A stretch of DNA of 64,000 bases from Paraglaciecola polaris LMG 21857. GTDB taxonomy: Bacteria > Pseudomonadota > Gammaproteobacteria > Enterobacterales > Alteromonadaceae. Positions 1 to 9,167 of this stretch are shown here, piece by piece. The notes under the pieces were generated by a model. The model was not told the origin of the DNA and made no database searches. It saw only the letters and a list, made by a program, of their open reading frames with translations. Numbering within the stretch: position 1 is the stretch's first letter; each line of letters starts with the position of its first letter. The position numbers and the translations under genes were made by a program. Location: positions 236,407 through 300,406 of the forward strand of contig NZ_BAER01000044.1 in NCBI RefSeq assembly GCF_000315055.1. Direction: 5' to 3'.

Positions 1-230
1 GCAGAGCGCAGGGCAATTAATTTTACTCCTTTATCTTTTAGCACATTGAGTACTTGGGCGTCCACGCAGTCATTAATAAATACACAAACGGCGGTTTCAT
101 CCGTAACTAGGTTGACGGTTTGATGATTGAGGTGTGGCTCATAAAAGCGAAATTCATGGTGATGATGGGTGTTTTCTTGCAGGAAATATTCTCGGTCATA
201 CACTTTGCTATTAAAAAATGCGATTTTCAT
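1..230 (-). CDS. ldhA: D-lactate dehydrogenase, N-terminal part (cut by window edge)
   Basis: The gene runs off the left edge; only the first 76 codons are visible. The protein starts MKIAFFNSKVYDREYF, then has HEFRFYEPHL and VCVFINDCVDAQVL, and reaches KGVKLIALRS at the edge. This order matches the N-terminal substrate-binding half of the D-2-hydroxyacid dehydrogenase family, specifically the fermentative NADH-dependent D-lactate dehydrogenase LdhA, which reduces pyruvate to D-lactate in the cytoplasm. The NAD-binding domain and the catalytic Arg/Glu/His lie outside the window, so the exact substrate is inferred from the N-terminus alone. The ATG at 228-230 is the natural start. Confidence 0.8.
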   Translation of the reverse strand, partial: MKIAFFNSKVYDREYFLQENTHHHHEFRFYEPHLNHQTVNLVTDETAVCVFINDCVDAQVLNVLKDKGVKLIALRS

Positions 231-574
231 TGCGCAGTTCCTTGCGTTCATATGAATTAAGATTAATCGATAGTGTACCAATTCATATACAAAGCGTGTT
301 GATGAAGAACAATTTTTCAGTTTTTGCTATCAAAATATCGAGCAAACGACGTTATACACGGATCATAGGATAACTTTCATCACGTAGCGGCCTTGTGCGA
401 CAAAATATCATGACAGGTGAACACTGACATGAGATAAGTGGGGATATAATTACACGTTTAAAATTATCGAATGAGATAAATCTGGTTATTGGTTACGTTA
501 CAATACGTGATGACCTGCCAATGTGATGCCGATTTACTAGAACAGGAACACAAATTGCTTAACAACAATATAAA
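231..574. other. intergenic region, no gene recognised
   Basis: This AT-rich space lies between two divergent genes, the ldhA start at 230 and the diguanylate cyclase start near 575-611. It must hold both promoters, but I could not pick out convincing -35/-10 pairs or an operator. An opposite-strand open frame here has no ribosome binding site or family resemblance. Confidence 0.5.
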
Positions 575-1531
575 ATGAGCATTAATGTGTACATCGAGGA
601 GTGTAGTATTTTGAATCAAGCTGCGACAACGCTTACTAAGGTTTCCCTTGAGAATGCCCGTATTTTGGTGGTCGATGACCAACCTATAAATATTCAGGTT
701 ATTAATCAGGTACTGGGAGATTGTTACCACTTGAGGTTTGCCAAATCTGGGCAAGCAGCGTTAGACATTTGTTTATCTGACCCACCTGATTTAATTTTGA
801 TGGATGTCGTCATGCCAGAATTAGACGGGCTTACGACCTGTAAAATTATCAAAAACACCCCTGAAATAAGCGACATTCCGGTTGTATTTATTACATCTTT
901 GCAAAAATCTGAAGAAGAAAATGCCTGTTGGCAAGCTGGGGGCATTGACTACATGGTTAAACCAGTCAACCCGTTACCCTTAAGGAACCGGGTTAATGCC
1001 CATTTGACCCTGAAATTTCAAGCTGATTTGTTGAAAAAACTAGCCTATTTGGACGGGTTAACCGGCGTTTATAATCGACGTTACCTTGATGAGTATTTAA
1101 TCCAGCAAACGGCCCAGGCCAAACGCTCCAACCAACCATTATCACTATTAATGGTCGACATCGATTATTTCAAACAATTTAACGACGAATATGGCCATTT
1201 ATTTGCGGATGATCAGCTAAAGCAAACTGCGTTAAGCATAAAAAAAACCCTGCAACGTCCAACGGATATAGTCGCGCGTTTTGGCGGTGAAGAATTTGTA
1301 TGCGTACTACCAGACACAGGAAAGTTAGGTGCACGGCATGTTGCAGAGTCAATTATGCAGAATATAGCAGCGTTAAAAATAACCCATAAACTATCCCCTC
1401 ATCAGTATTTAACGGTCAGTATAGGCACAGCAACTATTGAGGCTAAGCAAGACTATGGGACAGATTTAATTGCGATTGCGGATAAGCATTTATATAAAGC
1501 CAAGCAAACTGGACGTAATAAAGCGATATAG
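575..1531 (+). CDS. response regulator with GGDEF output domain (diguanylate cyclase)
   Basis: A two-domain cytoplasmic protein of up to 318 residues. An N-terminal receiver (about 28-145) has the acidic pair in VVDDQ, phospho-acceptor Asp77 in LILMDVVMPE, the switch Thr/Ser in VVFITS and the Lys in YMVKPVNP. A C-terminal GGDEF domain (about 160-318) has an intact GGEEF active site at 237-241, preceded five residues earlier by an RxxD sequence (RPTD), the product-inhibition I-site. It should make cyclic-di-GMP from GTP under control of phosphorylation. The first ATG is at 575, but a TTG at 611 sits eight bases after a strong GAGGAG (597-602) and is probably the true start, giving 306 residues. 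No partner kinase is adjacent. Confidence 0.9.
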   Translation: MSINVYIEECSILNQAATTLTKVSLENARILVVDDQPINIQVINQVLGDCYHLRFAKSGQAALDICLSDPPDLILMDVVMPELDGLTTCKIIKNTPEISDIPVVFITSLQKSEEENACWQAGGIDYMVKPVNPLPLRNRVNAHLTLKFQADLLKKLAYLDGLTGVYNRRYLDEYLIQQTAQAKRSNQPLSLLMVDIDYFKQFNDEYGHLFADDQLKQTALSIKKTLQRPTDIVARFGGEEFVCVLPDTGKLGARHVAESIMQNIAALKITHKLSPHQYLTVSIGTATIEAKQDYGTDLIAIADKHLYKAKQTGRNKAI

Positions 1532-1778
1532 TTAGGCAATAAGCAAGATGTATTTGTCCCGCCCACGTAGTTCAGTGAGTCAGGACAGTACTGTAGCTAG
1601 GTTTTAATTATAACGAACTTGCCATCCCGCAACTGATTGACCTAACCCTTTTTTATGTCTATACCGGACGTCTCCATGCATTCTTTGTTGCGCTTCATAT
1701 AACGCCCCGTAAAAAGTACCTCAGCGGTTACCTCGCTAGCGTGTATTCAACATTATTTTCAAATACATTGATTTAGAC
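1532..1778. other. intergenic region before the copper operon promoter
   Basis: About 250 bases between the diguanylate cyclase stop and the MerR-type promoter. I see no gene, no clear terminator with a T-run and no repeat of note. Confidence 0.4.
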
Positions 1779-1809
1779 TTGACCTATGAGCAAGACATAG
1801 GTTTAACAT
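1779..1809 (+). promoter_or_regulatory. MerR-family promoter/operator of the copper operon
   Basis: A -35 TTGACC (1779-1784) and a -10-like TAACAT (1804-1809) are separated by 19 bases. That overlong spacer is typical of MerR-family metal-responsive promoters. Within the spacer sits a perfect dyad, ACCTATG (1782-1788), seven bases, CATAGGT (1796-1802), the same 7-7-7 geometry as CueR-type operators. It lies about 55 bases upstream of the regulator gene, so the regulator probably controls its own operon. Confidence 0.85.
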
Positions 1810-1864
1810 CATGGTATTCATTTAATAAAGTGACTGACAGTATTCACCAAACGAGGAGCACCTT

Positions 1865-2326
1865 ATGTTAGTAAAGCAGCTCGCCAAATTGATGGCCGTT
1901 ACCCCAGATACGGTGCGTTATTACACCAGAGTTAAGCTATTAAACCCTATGAGCAGCGATTCCAATGGCTATCACCAATATAGTCCGGCGGATCAGAAAC
2001 GCTTACGGTTTATTTTAAGTGCACGTCAGTTGGGTTTCTCGATAAAAGATATTCAAAATATTATTCAAGAATCAGAGCAGGGTAATTGCCCTTGTCCACT
2101 GACCCGAAAATTAATCAGTCAGCGATTGCTTGAAACCGAGGCCTTATTTCAAGAAACATTAAAACTACGTAACCGTATGCAATCTGCGCTTAAACAGTGG
2201 GATTCAGCCCCGAACGGCGCCAGCAGCGAGCAGGTCTGTAGTTTGATTGAAACATTTGTTGATACCACTATCGTTGATACCACTATCGTTGATACCACTA
2301 TAGCGGAGGAAAGTCATGAGTCGTAA
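1865..2326 (+). CDS. MerR-family heavy-metal-responsive regulator (copper operon)
   Basis: A 153-residue MerR-family regulator. The N-terminus ([20 protein letters not shown]) is the winged helix that binds the dyad upstream, followed by a dimerisation coiled coil. A Cys pair in [10 protein letters not shown] and a further Cys in EQVCSLIE resemble metal-loop cysteines of ZntR/CueR relatives, so a thiophilic metal effector is likely. Coupling to a CopA-type ATPase points to Cu(I). The C-terminus has three in-frame copies of VDTTI encoded by a tandem 15-bp repeat. The start follows GAGGAGC well. Its end overlaps the ATPase start by 11 bases, so translation is coupled. Metal specificity is inferred from the neighbours. 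Confidence 0.87.
   Translation: MLVKQLAKLMAVTPDTVRYYTRVKLLNPMSSDSNGYHQYSPADQKRLRFILSARQLGFSIKDIQNIIQESEQGNCPCPLTRKLISQRLLETEALFQETLKLRNRMQSALKQWDSAPNGASSEQVCSLIETFVDTTIVDTTIVDTTIAEESHES
2258..2302 (+). repeat. three tandem 15-bp repeats inside the MerR-type gene
   Basis: The unit GTTGATACCACTATC occurs three times head to tail (2258-2272, 2273-2287, 2288-2302, the last ending in A). Each copy adds five residues (VDTTI) without changing the frame, so copy number could vary harmlessly near the C-terminus. Confidence 0.95.
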
Positions 2327-4565
2327 TAACAGTAATGTAAGTCAGAGTTTCATCATCGAAGGAGCCAGTTGTGCTAGCTGTGTCGGTAAAATTGAAAAAG
2401 CATTAAACGGCGTATCAGGTGTTGAACAGGTTGAGATGAATTTCGCTCAGCGCACGGTCAGTGTGGATGGCAACGTAAAGAGTCAAACGTTAATCAAAGC
2501 AGTTGAAGATATTGGTTACGGTGCTAAGCCAATGAACAGTGAATCCGAGCAGGATGCGCTAGATGAAAAAGCCGAAGCTGATACAGCGCATTATAAAGTA
2601 TTGATGCGCAATATGTATATGGCTTTGGGCTTAGGTGTCCCTTTGATGCTGTACGGGCTGTTCATCGGCGACATGAGTGTAAACACGCCCGAGCAACGTA
2701 TTGTTTGGTCAATTATTGGGCTAGTCACGTTGGCCGTGATGATCGGTTCTGGTAAACACTTTTACACTGGTGCTTGGCAGTCATTTAAAAATCATTCCGC
2801 TAACATGGATACCTTAATTGCATTAGGAACAGGAACAGCCTGGGCGTATTCAATGTTAGTGCTCATCGCACCTGATATGCTACCGGAAGTCGCGCGGCAT
2901 GTTTATTTTGAAGCCTCAGCCATGATTATTGGCTTAATCAATCTAGGATTGGCCTTCGAAGTAAAAGCGAGAGGGCGCACATCCGAAGCAATTAAGCGTT
3001 TGATCGGCTTACAAGCCAAAACCGCTCGCGTTGTTAAAGACGGGCAAGAGCAAGATATTGATGTGGAGCTGGTACAACTTGGCAACCATGTTCGAGTGCG
3101 ACCCGGCGAAAAAATCCCCGTTGATGGGAAGGTAATCGATGGCAAAAGTAGCATAGATGAATCCATGTTAACGGGTGAGCCCATGCCAGTAAGCAAAGAT
3201 ATTGATGACAAAGTGGTCGCCGGTAGTATTAACAAGACGGGCAGTTTGCTGTTTGAGGCAACGCACGTAGGCAAAGATACGACCTTGTCGCACATTATAA
3301 ATATGGTCAAGCGTGCGCAAAATTCGAAGCCTTCTATCGGGCGATTAGCGGATGTGATATCCGGATATTTCGTGCCCATAGTCATGATTTTAGCGGTCAT
3401 TGCTGGGCTGGCTTGGCTTAATTTTGGCCCTCAACCATCTATCGCCTACGCGATTGCTGCGGTGACAACTGTATTGATTATTGCCTGTCCTTGCGCGTTA
3501 GGGTTAGCCACACCTATGTCTGTTATGGTCGGGATTGGGAAGGCAGCAGAAGCCGGTATTTTGATCAGAAATGGTGAAGCCCTGCAAACCGCGTCTAAAA
3601 TCACCACCATGATTTTGGACAAAACCGGCACTATTACCCAAGGACAACCCGAAGTAACGGATGTCGTGATGTTTAATCAGCAGAACCAGCAGCAAATTAT
3701 GCCCTTGATAGCGAGCCTAGAAAACGGTTCAGAACACCCTTTAGCGGAAGCAATTGTGGCCTATGCAAAAGAACAGTCTTACCAGATTGAGCAAGTTAGT
3801 GATTTTGATGCCATTACTGGGAAAGGCGTAACGGCGATGTTAAATGGTGAGCGGTTATTGTTTGGCAACCAAGCATTGATGACGCAATTTGATATTGATG
3901 TAGCGCCTGCTGTTGATAAGGCGCAGACGTTAGCCAGTGATGCTAAAACGCCTATGTACTTTGCGAAAGGAAACACATTTTGTGCTCTGGTTGCAGTAGC
4001 CGACCCAATTAAGTCAGATTCAATCGACGCAATAAAACGTCTTCAAGACAAGGGTATTCACCTCGTCATGCTGACGGGCGACAATGAAGCGACGGCAAAA
4101 GCCGTAGCAAAACGCGTAGGCATTGACGACTACATCGCGCAAGTTATGCCACAGGATAAAGTCAACGAAGTCATCAAACGCCAAGAAAACGGCGAGGTAG
4201 TGGGTATGACAGGCGACGGCATTAACGACGCGCCAGCACTGGCGCAGGCGGATGTAGGTTTTGCAATTGGTACCGGAACCGATGTCGCAATTGAAAGCGC
4301 CGATGTCACCTTAATGCGTGGTTCGCTGCACGGACTGGCGGATGCATTGGCAGTAAGCCAAGCGACCATCACCAACATCAAGCAAAATTTAGTCGGCGCA
4401 TTTGTATATAACATCGCAGGTATTCCGATTGCTGCTGGGGTGTTATTTCCGTTCTTTGGCATTTTGCTCAATCCAATTGTCGCTGGAGCGGCGATGGCAA
4501 TGTCATCTTTAACCGTTGTCAGCAACGCCAACCGCTTGCGTTTCTTTAAGCCGCAAGATCACTAA
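2316..4565 (+). CDS. copA: copper-exporting P1B-type ATPase
   Basis: A 749-residue heavy-metal P-type ATPase that pumps Cu(I) from cytoplasm to periplasm using ATP. It has one N-terminal metal-binding domain with CASC (Cys19/Cys22). The transmembrane CPC motif (Cys391-Pro-Cys393 in [13 protein letters not shown]) defines P1B ion selectivity. The phosphorylated Asp435 is in DKTGT, the nucleotide-domain SEHPLAEA carries the His-Pro pair, and the hinge is [11 protein letters not shown]. The actuator loop has LTGEPMP. Length and a single metal-binding domain are normal for bacterial CopA. The ATG at 2316 lies inside the end of the regulator gene and follows GGAGGAAA. The cupredoxin gene follows in the same operon. 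Copper rather than silver or zinc is inferred from CPC plus the cupredoxin. Confidence 0.95.
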   Translation: MSRNNSNVSQSFIIEGASCASCVGKIEKALNGVSGVEQVEMNFAQRTVSVDGNVKSQTLIKAVEDIGYGAKPMNSESEQDALDEKAEADTAHYKVLMRNMYMALGLGVPLMLYGLFIGDMSVNTPEQRIVWSIIGLVTLAVMIGSGKHFYTGAWQSFKNHSANMDTLIALGTGTAWAYSMLVLIAPDMLPEVARHVYFEASAMIIGLINLGLAFEVKARGRTSEAIKRLIGLQAKTARVVKDGQEQDIDVELVQLGNHVRVRPGEKIPVDGKVIDGKSSIDESMLTGEPMPVSKDIDDKVVAGSINKTGSLLFEATHVGKDTTLSHIINMVKRAQNSKPSIGRLADVISGYFVPIVMILAVIAGLAWLNFGPQPSIAYAIAAVTTVLIIACPCALGLATPMSVMVGIGKAAEAGILIRNGEALQTASKITTMILDKTGTITQGQPEVTDVVMFNQQNQQQIMPLIASLENGSEHPLAEAIVAYAKEQSYQIEQVSDFDAITGKGVTAMLNGERLLFGNQALMTQFDIDVAPAVDKAQTLASDAKTPMYFAKGNTFCALVAVADPIKSDSIDAIKRLQDKGIHLVMLTGDNEATAKAVAKRVGIDDYIAQVMPQDKVNEVIKRQENGEVVGMTGDGINDAPALAQADVGFAIGTGTDVAIESADVTLMRGSLHGLADALAVSQATITNIKQNLVGAFVYNIAGIPIAAGVLFPFFGILLNPIVAGAAMAMSSLTVVSNANRLRFFKPQDH

Positions 4566-4591
4566 TAACCGAACAAGTAAGGAGTCAACAA

Positions 4592-4945
4592 ATGCTGTTA
4601 ATCAACCTATTAGGTGTATTACTCATTGCCGCGATTATATGGTGGTTCTGGTTATACAAACCTCGGCAGGTCGCGTCAAATAATAACCAAGTGAACATCG
4701 TAGTTAACAACGGTGTGTATCAACCAGGCAATATCAAAGTGAGCGCCGGTGAAAAAGTAAAACTGCGTTTTGATCGACAAGACTCAGCCCCCTGCGCTGA
4801 AATGGTTATATTTCCCCAATTGGATATTAGCCATGAATTAAAGATGGGGCCGGATAATAAGATTGCTCTTCCTGCACTTGAGCACGGTGAATATGATTTT
4901 CATTGTCAGATGCAAATGTATAAGGGCAAATTAATCGTCGAGTGA
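4592..4945 (+). CDS. membrane-anchored cupredoxin-domain protein
   Basis: A 117-residue protein with one N-terminal membrane helix (about 3-21, rich in Leu/Ile/Trp) and a periplasmic cupredoxin-like beta domain (about 33-117). Possible copper ligands are Cys68 and Met71 in PCAEM and the cluster His104, Cys105, Met107, Met109 in FHCQMQM. This agrees with a small copper-binding domain of the plastocyanin/EfeO-N type. It starts 26 bases after the ATPase stop with AAGGAG upstream. Its likely job, inferred from context, is to accept or buffer copper exported by CopA. It could instead be an electron carrier. Confidence 0.75.
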   Translation: MLLINLLGVLLIAAIIWWFWLYKPRQVASNNNQVNIVVNNGVYQPGNIKVSAGEKVKLRFDRQDSAPCAEMVIFPQLDISHELKMGPDNKIALPALEHGEYDFHCQMQMYKGKLIVE

Positions 4946-4983
4946 TACTTGCTCAATTATGATTTAGTGACGTGTAAATATTT

Positions 4984-5004
4984 CACCTGATTAGGTGGGT
5001 TTTT
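4984..5004 (+). terminator. weak hairpin after the copper operon
   Basis: CACCT (4984-4988), loop GATT, AGGTG (4993-4997), then GG and five T. The stem is short, so it is a weak candidate terminator. Confidence 0.4.
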
Positions 5005-5047
5005 CCGCATCAGATTGAAACATCTTTTACGTCTTAATATCTCATGA

Positions 5048-5086
5048 GCCCCTGTCCTTTAATTTACAAGGGCGGGAGCTTTTTTT
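5048..5086 (+). terminator. rho-independent terminator
   Basis: A 12-bp imperfect stem (5048-5059 with 5068-5079; two G-U pairs and one mismatch) with a loop of about eight bases is followed by a run of seven T. It is the stronger of two hairpins after the copper operon. Confidence 0.65.
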
Positions 5087-5182
5087 AATCTTGCAGTTTG
5101 AGTGGCATATCCTTTGCTCTAATGAAATTAAGCTCGAAAAGAGCTCAACAAATTATCAATTTAAAGGGTAGGGAGAGTCACA

Positions 5183-5359
5183 ATGAAAACATTCCACGAT
5201 AGATATAATCTACACACCGACATCGAATCTATTGAAAATTATATTGATGGTACATTTCGTAAAATTAATCGAACGTCCCGCTCTTTACATAAACCAGCGC
5301 CAAGTAGCCGCAAGGCAAGCTGGCATGAGCGAGAAAATGAAAGTACGCCCCATCACTGA
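5183..5359 (+). CDS. small hypothetical protein, 58 residues
   Basis: The ATG at 5183 follows an excellent Shine-Dalgarno (GGGAGAG at 5171-5177) and opens a 58-codon frame to TGA at 5357. The product is soluble, charged and basic in its second half (SSRKASWHERENES), with no signal peptide or membrane helix. I do not recognise the family. A longer frame on the same strand (5232-5456) has no ribosome binding site and is less likely. The terminator at 5048-5086 suggests an independent promoter. Confidence 0.5.
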   Translation: MKTFHDRYNLHTDIESIENYIDGTFRKINRTSRSLHKPAPSSRKASWHERENESTPHH

Positions 5360-5489
5360 CACTTGCCAGCAATCGATAGTTTATATTTTTTGTCTTCAAT
5401 GTTTAGAGCAAGATAAAAGCCAAGGCTACCAACGCTTTTTCATTGAAGATGTGTGACTTGATTCGATGTCAGACCTTTACACTAGGGCG

Positions 5490-6368
5490 CTATTTAACGA
5501 TTAATTCTTTTAATTGGCTGATAAACCACTTTTCAATGTGGCCAATGGACTTATCACAACGTGTTACCACGCCGACTTCCAACATGGTACTGGAAAACAA
5601 CTGAGCGCAGTCTCTGACGTGAATATGGTTTGCAAACCAATTTGAATCGGCTATGTGTTCTGGCACCATTGCCCAGCCTTGATTTTGCACAGCCAGATCA
5701 CAGATTACGTAATAACTGTCTATATACCAATGACTCGGACTAAAGGCTTGCTCTCGCCCTTCACCGGAACGATTGCACAGCACCAATTGTCGATGGGCTT
5801 GCAATTGTGTACGCGACAACGAAGCAAGTTTTGCCAGTGGATGGCCTTTGCCAAAAATAAGGATTTTTTTAAAGTAACCTAATGAATTAAATTCTACATC
5901 CATCGGCAGTGCAGTACTTTTTAACATCAAACCAATATCAGCTTGCTCGTTTGCAATCACATTGGCCACATCATCACGAGAGCCGCTGGTAATGACCAAG
6001 TTAATTTGCGGGAACTGCTGGCCAAACCGACTGAAAATAGTACTGGTTGTCTCTATGGGCACGGCTTCGTCCATGGCAATGCGCAAGGATATAAGATCAT
6101 GATCCGCGGCGAACTGTGCCCGTGAGCCAAAGCGCTGGCATTGTGCTAACACGAATTGGGCTTCCGGTAGCATTTGTTGTCCAAGCTCAGTGAGCACAGG
6201 ATAGCGGGGGTTTCTATCAAATAACTCAAAACCCAAATCTATCTCTAAATTGGCTATCGCACTGCTTATTCTAGATTGCGCTTTCCCTAACTTACGCGCG
6301 GCAGAGGAAAACGAACCTAAATGAGCGGCAGTCACAAATGCCTGTAATTGATCTAGTGTCCAATTCAC
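5490..6368 (-). CDS. LysR-family transcriptional regulator
   Basis: A 292-residue LysR-type regulator. The N-terminal winged helix-turn-helix (about 1-60) contains FSSAARKLGKAQSRISSAIANLE and LGFELFDR, the family signature. The effector-binding domain (about 90-290) is a two-lobe periplasmic-binding-protein fold. The start is a GTG at 6368, seven bases after CAGGAG. It is divergent from the MATE exporter gene, 113 bases away. LysR regulators commonly control the divergent gene, so it may regulate drug or metabolite export; this is inference. The effector cannot be read from the sequence. Confidence 0.88.
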   Translation of the reverse strand: MNWTLDQLQAFVTAAHLGSFSSAARKLGKAQSRISSAIANLEIDLGFELFDRNPRYPVLTELGQQMLPEAQFVLAQCQRFGSRAQFAADHDLISLRIAMDEAVPIETTSTIFSRFGQQFPQINLVITSGSRDDVANVIANEQADIGLMLKSTALPMDVEFNSLGYFKKILIFGKGHPLAKLASLSRTQLQAHRQLVLCNRSGEGREQAFSPSHWYIDSYYVICDLAVQNQGWAMVPEHIADSNWFANHIHVRDCAQLFSSTMLEVGVVTRCDKSIGHIEKWFISQLKELIVK

Positions 6369-6481
6369 CTGACTCTCCTGAACGTTAAAGGCTTATATCT
6401 ATCCGATTATCGGATACTAATCAACTTTTAACTATCAACTATCTGACTACAATGGCTAAAATTATTACATGAGAGGTCGTT

Positions 6482-7821
6482 ATGTCAGGTTCACTTGTTG
6501 CGCAGGAAAATAAGCAGGTTGCGCGTACATTCTGGCGCTTTGCGATTCCATCGATTATCGCCATGTTGGTCAGCGGCGTGTATCAAATTATTGATGGAAT
6601 TTTTGTTGGTTACTTTGTGGGTGAACAAGGCTTAGCGGGGATCAATCTTGCCTTGCCTTTGTTGTCTGTGATTATTGGTCTGGGCTTATTAGTCGGTATG
6701 GGCGGCGGCAGTGTGTTATCGAATTTTAGAGGTGAGAATAACACCCAAGCCGTAAGCCGCACTTTAAGCACCGCGCTATATTTAATGATTATCAGTGGCG
6801 TGATTATCTCGGGTCTACTGCTGATATGGGGGACATGCTGTTACATATGCAAGGAGGAAAAAATGCGCCTGGTGGTGACTATCTAGTGATTATGTCTTAT
6901 GCCGCCGTTATTACCATAGGCTCATCTGCGATGCCGATCCTGATTAGAAATGATAATAAACCCACTTTAGCCACCCAGTTTATAGTCATCGGGGCACTAT
7001 TAAATATCGTATTAGATTACGCATTGATTGGTCATTTCGAGATGGGTTTACGAGGCGCTGGTATCGCTACCGTCATCGCACAATTGCTTACGTGTTTGTT
7101 ATGCCTTGGTTACTTTTTAAGGGGCAATGATAGCGTTTCTATTAACTTAGTTCAGTACGACCGGCATATATGCCTTAGAATAATGCAGCTTGGCAGTTCA
7201 AGTTTCGTAATGTTTCTTTACTTTGGTTTTACGCTATCACTGCATAACACATTACTGACGTCATACGGTGGCCTTAACCATGTGGCAGCTTTTTCAATCG
7301 TCGGTTACATAGCAAGCTTGTATTACTTTTTTGCTGAGGGATTAGCGGGCGGTGTGCAGCCACCGGTGAGCTATTACCAAGGTGCAAAGCAATATCATAA
7401 TACGCTGCGTACCTTGAAAATCGCTACTTACGTTATTATCGGTTCTGGTCTGTTGATGGTGCTGGTAATCAACATTTTGCCAAACATATTTACTAGTCTA
7501 TTTACTAACGACCAAGCACTCACTTTTATTGCCATTCATGGCTTGAAGCTACATTTATTCACGCTTTACTTAGACGGTTTGTTTTTTCTAGTTGCCATCT
7601 ATTTTGTGGCGATAGGCAAGGGAGGGGCTGCGCTGTTTGTGTCATTAGGTAATGTATTGGTGCAACTACCTTTTCTATGGATACTGCCTAAATATATGGG
7701 CATTGATGGCGTATGGTTAGCCGTCCCTTTATCCAATTTAGTTTTCGCTTGTGCCGTCATACCTATGTTTTGGCGCAGTGTTAACCAATTCAAAAAAACG
7801 GATGAGCCCTATTTGGTATGA
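6482..7821 (+). pseudogene. MATE-family efflux transporter, single-base frameshift
   Basis: The first 350 bases encode the N-terminal helices of a MATE (multidrug and toxin extrusion) antiporter, then the frame breaks in a G5 run at 6828-6832. Upstream the frame reads LLLIWG then goes astray and stops at 6886. The correct continuation GDMLLHMQGGKNAPGGDYL is in another frame and runs to 7821. Adding one G (G6) restores a 446-residue protein, the normal MATE length with 12 predicted helices. Downstream codons show no further stop, so the break is recent or is a sequencing error. If intact, it would export cationic compounds with Na+ or H+ exchange. The start ATG has AGAGG upstream. Confidence 0.85.
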
Positions 7822-7892
7822 TGACTACTTTGCATGCTGCACCACAACACATTTTACCCGTATTTAATAGGTGGGCAGCATGCACTAAGTCG

Positions 7893-8775
7893 CTAGGGTT
7901 GTATGATCATTACATCAGTTTTTAGCAGTGTGAGAACACTTTCGGCTGTATTGCCCAGTATTTTTGCTTTCAAGCCCTTACGGCCGACACTGCCCATTAT
8001 TACTAACGCAGCGCCAATGTCTGATGCAACACTGGGCACCACTTTATCCGCATACCCAGTTTTGATATGAATATTGTCTTGGTCAATATTATCGTCAGCA
8101 AACATAGCTTGAATCTTGGGAATATATTTGCGTTTTGCTGCTTTTAAAGCTTTGCTTTTATCAATAATACCTAGGTCTTGTAGTATCGGTGAAAGCGCTA
8201 AGGCAAAACATACATGCAATGGCATATTATTCTCCGCAGCGAGACGTTTACCTGTTTCAATGACTTTTTGATTGAGTGCTTGTTTGGCTTTCTTTTTTGA
8301 TGCCATGTCTAATGTGATCATTATAGCTTGTTTTTTCCGCCATTTTTTTTCGGCAACAAGCAGTAAAGGCGCGCTACCACTGCGCAAAAGATGCCAATCT
8401 GTGGGTACATAAAAAAGCATGTTCACTGCGATGGCCTGTTTTGATGATCAAATCGTATTTGTTCTTTGCACAATGGCTGGTAACCCAGCTAGTAATGTCT
8501 TTGCTCCATACCATTTCGTCTGTGGTGTTTTTGGGTAACGAGTGAGTAGCAATAGTTTCATCTAACCAAGTGCTGTTGGCTTGCATAATTTTGTCTTTGA
8601 CCAGCGCGATATCGGGTTTTGTCATGTTGTCATCGAGCAAGGATAATCGGTCATAACAAAAGCCAGCAATGTGTAATCTAGCCTTAAATTGCTCAGCCAT
8701 TAAGGCAGCGTGAGCCAGTGCCTTTTGCGATGAGCCTTTGGGATCCGCAATCACTAAAATACGCTTAACGTTCAA
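7893..8775 (-). pseudogene. uspE: tandem universal stress protein (UspE-like), single-base frameshift
   Basis: Two tandem Usp domains as in UspE. The first part (VKRILVIADPKGSSQKALAHAA) ends in DLIIKTGHRSEHAF, then leaves frame at an A6 run on the plus strand (8411-8416). Removing one base rejoins it to YVPTDWHLLR and the second domain, giving about 293 residues, close to UspE's usual size of about 316. The nucleotide-binding pattern GSVGRKGLKAKILGNTAES is intact near the C-terminus. The best start is a TTG at 8775, six bases after AAGGAG; an upstream TTG at 8802 has no such site. Usp proteins help survival under stress. Whether the gene is truly broken is unclear. Confidence 0.8.
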
Positions 8776-9167
8776 TCTCTTCTCCTTGTTATTGCCAAGC
8801 AACGGTAGTTGCTTAACATTTATCTTAGTCTGTTTTTTATACCGATTAATTGCGTTAAAACAAGTTTATGCGTTAAATATCGCTTAGTTTGTCAATTGAC
8901 CAAGTGAAAATCCGTGATTTGGCCATTGCAAGTGAATAATTTTAACCACTTAATACATGACCGAGTGATAATGTAAAGCGTCAACGTAGCAACTCTATAC
9001 TAAATCATAAAGATATATTGATAGCGGCCGAAACCATAAATAAGCTTTATTAATTCTTTGATTACTAGCCAATTTTCTGGCGTTATACGACTAAAGTATA
9101 TACGCTATTCTCCAGTACAACGACAGGTGTTCGTTGATGATTCCCCAGGATATAAAGGTTCTTATTA
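8776..9167. other. intergenic region between uspE-like gene and hybrid kinase
   Basis: It lies between divergent genes. I see no gene. A perfect 10-bp palindrome GTCAATTGAC at 8891-8900 is the only notable short symmetry; its role is unknown. Confidence 0.4.

Noticed and set aside
5232..5456. 74-residue plus-strand open frame
   Set aside because: It overlaps the better-supported 58-residue gene, lacks a ribosome binding site and has no family resemblance.
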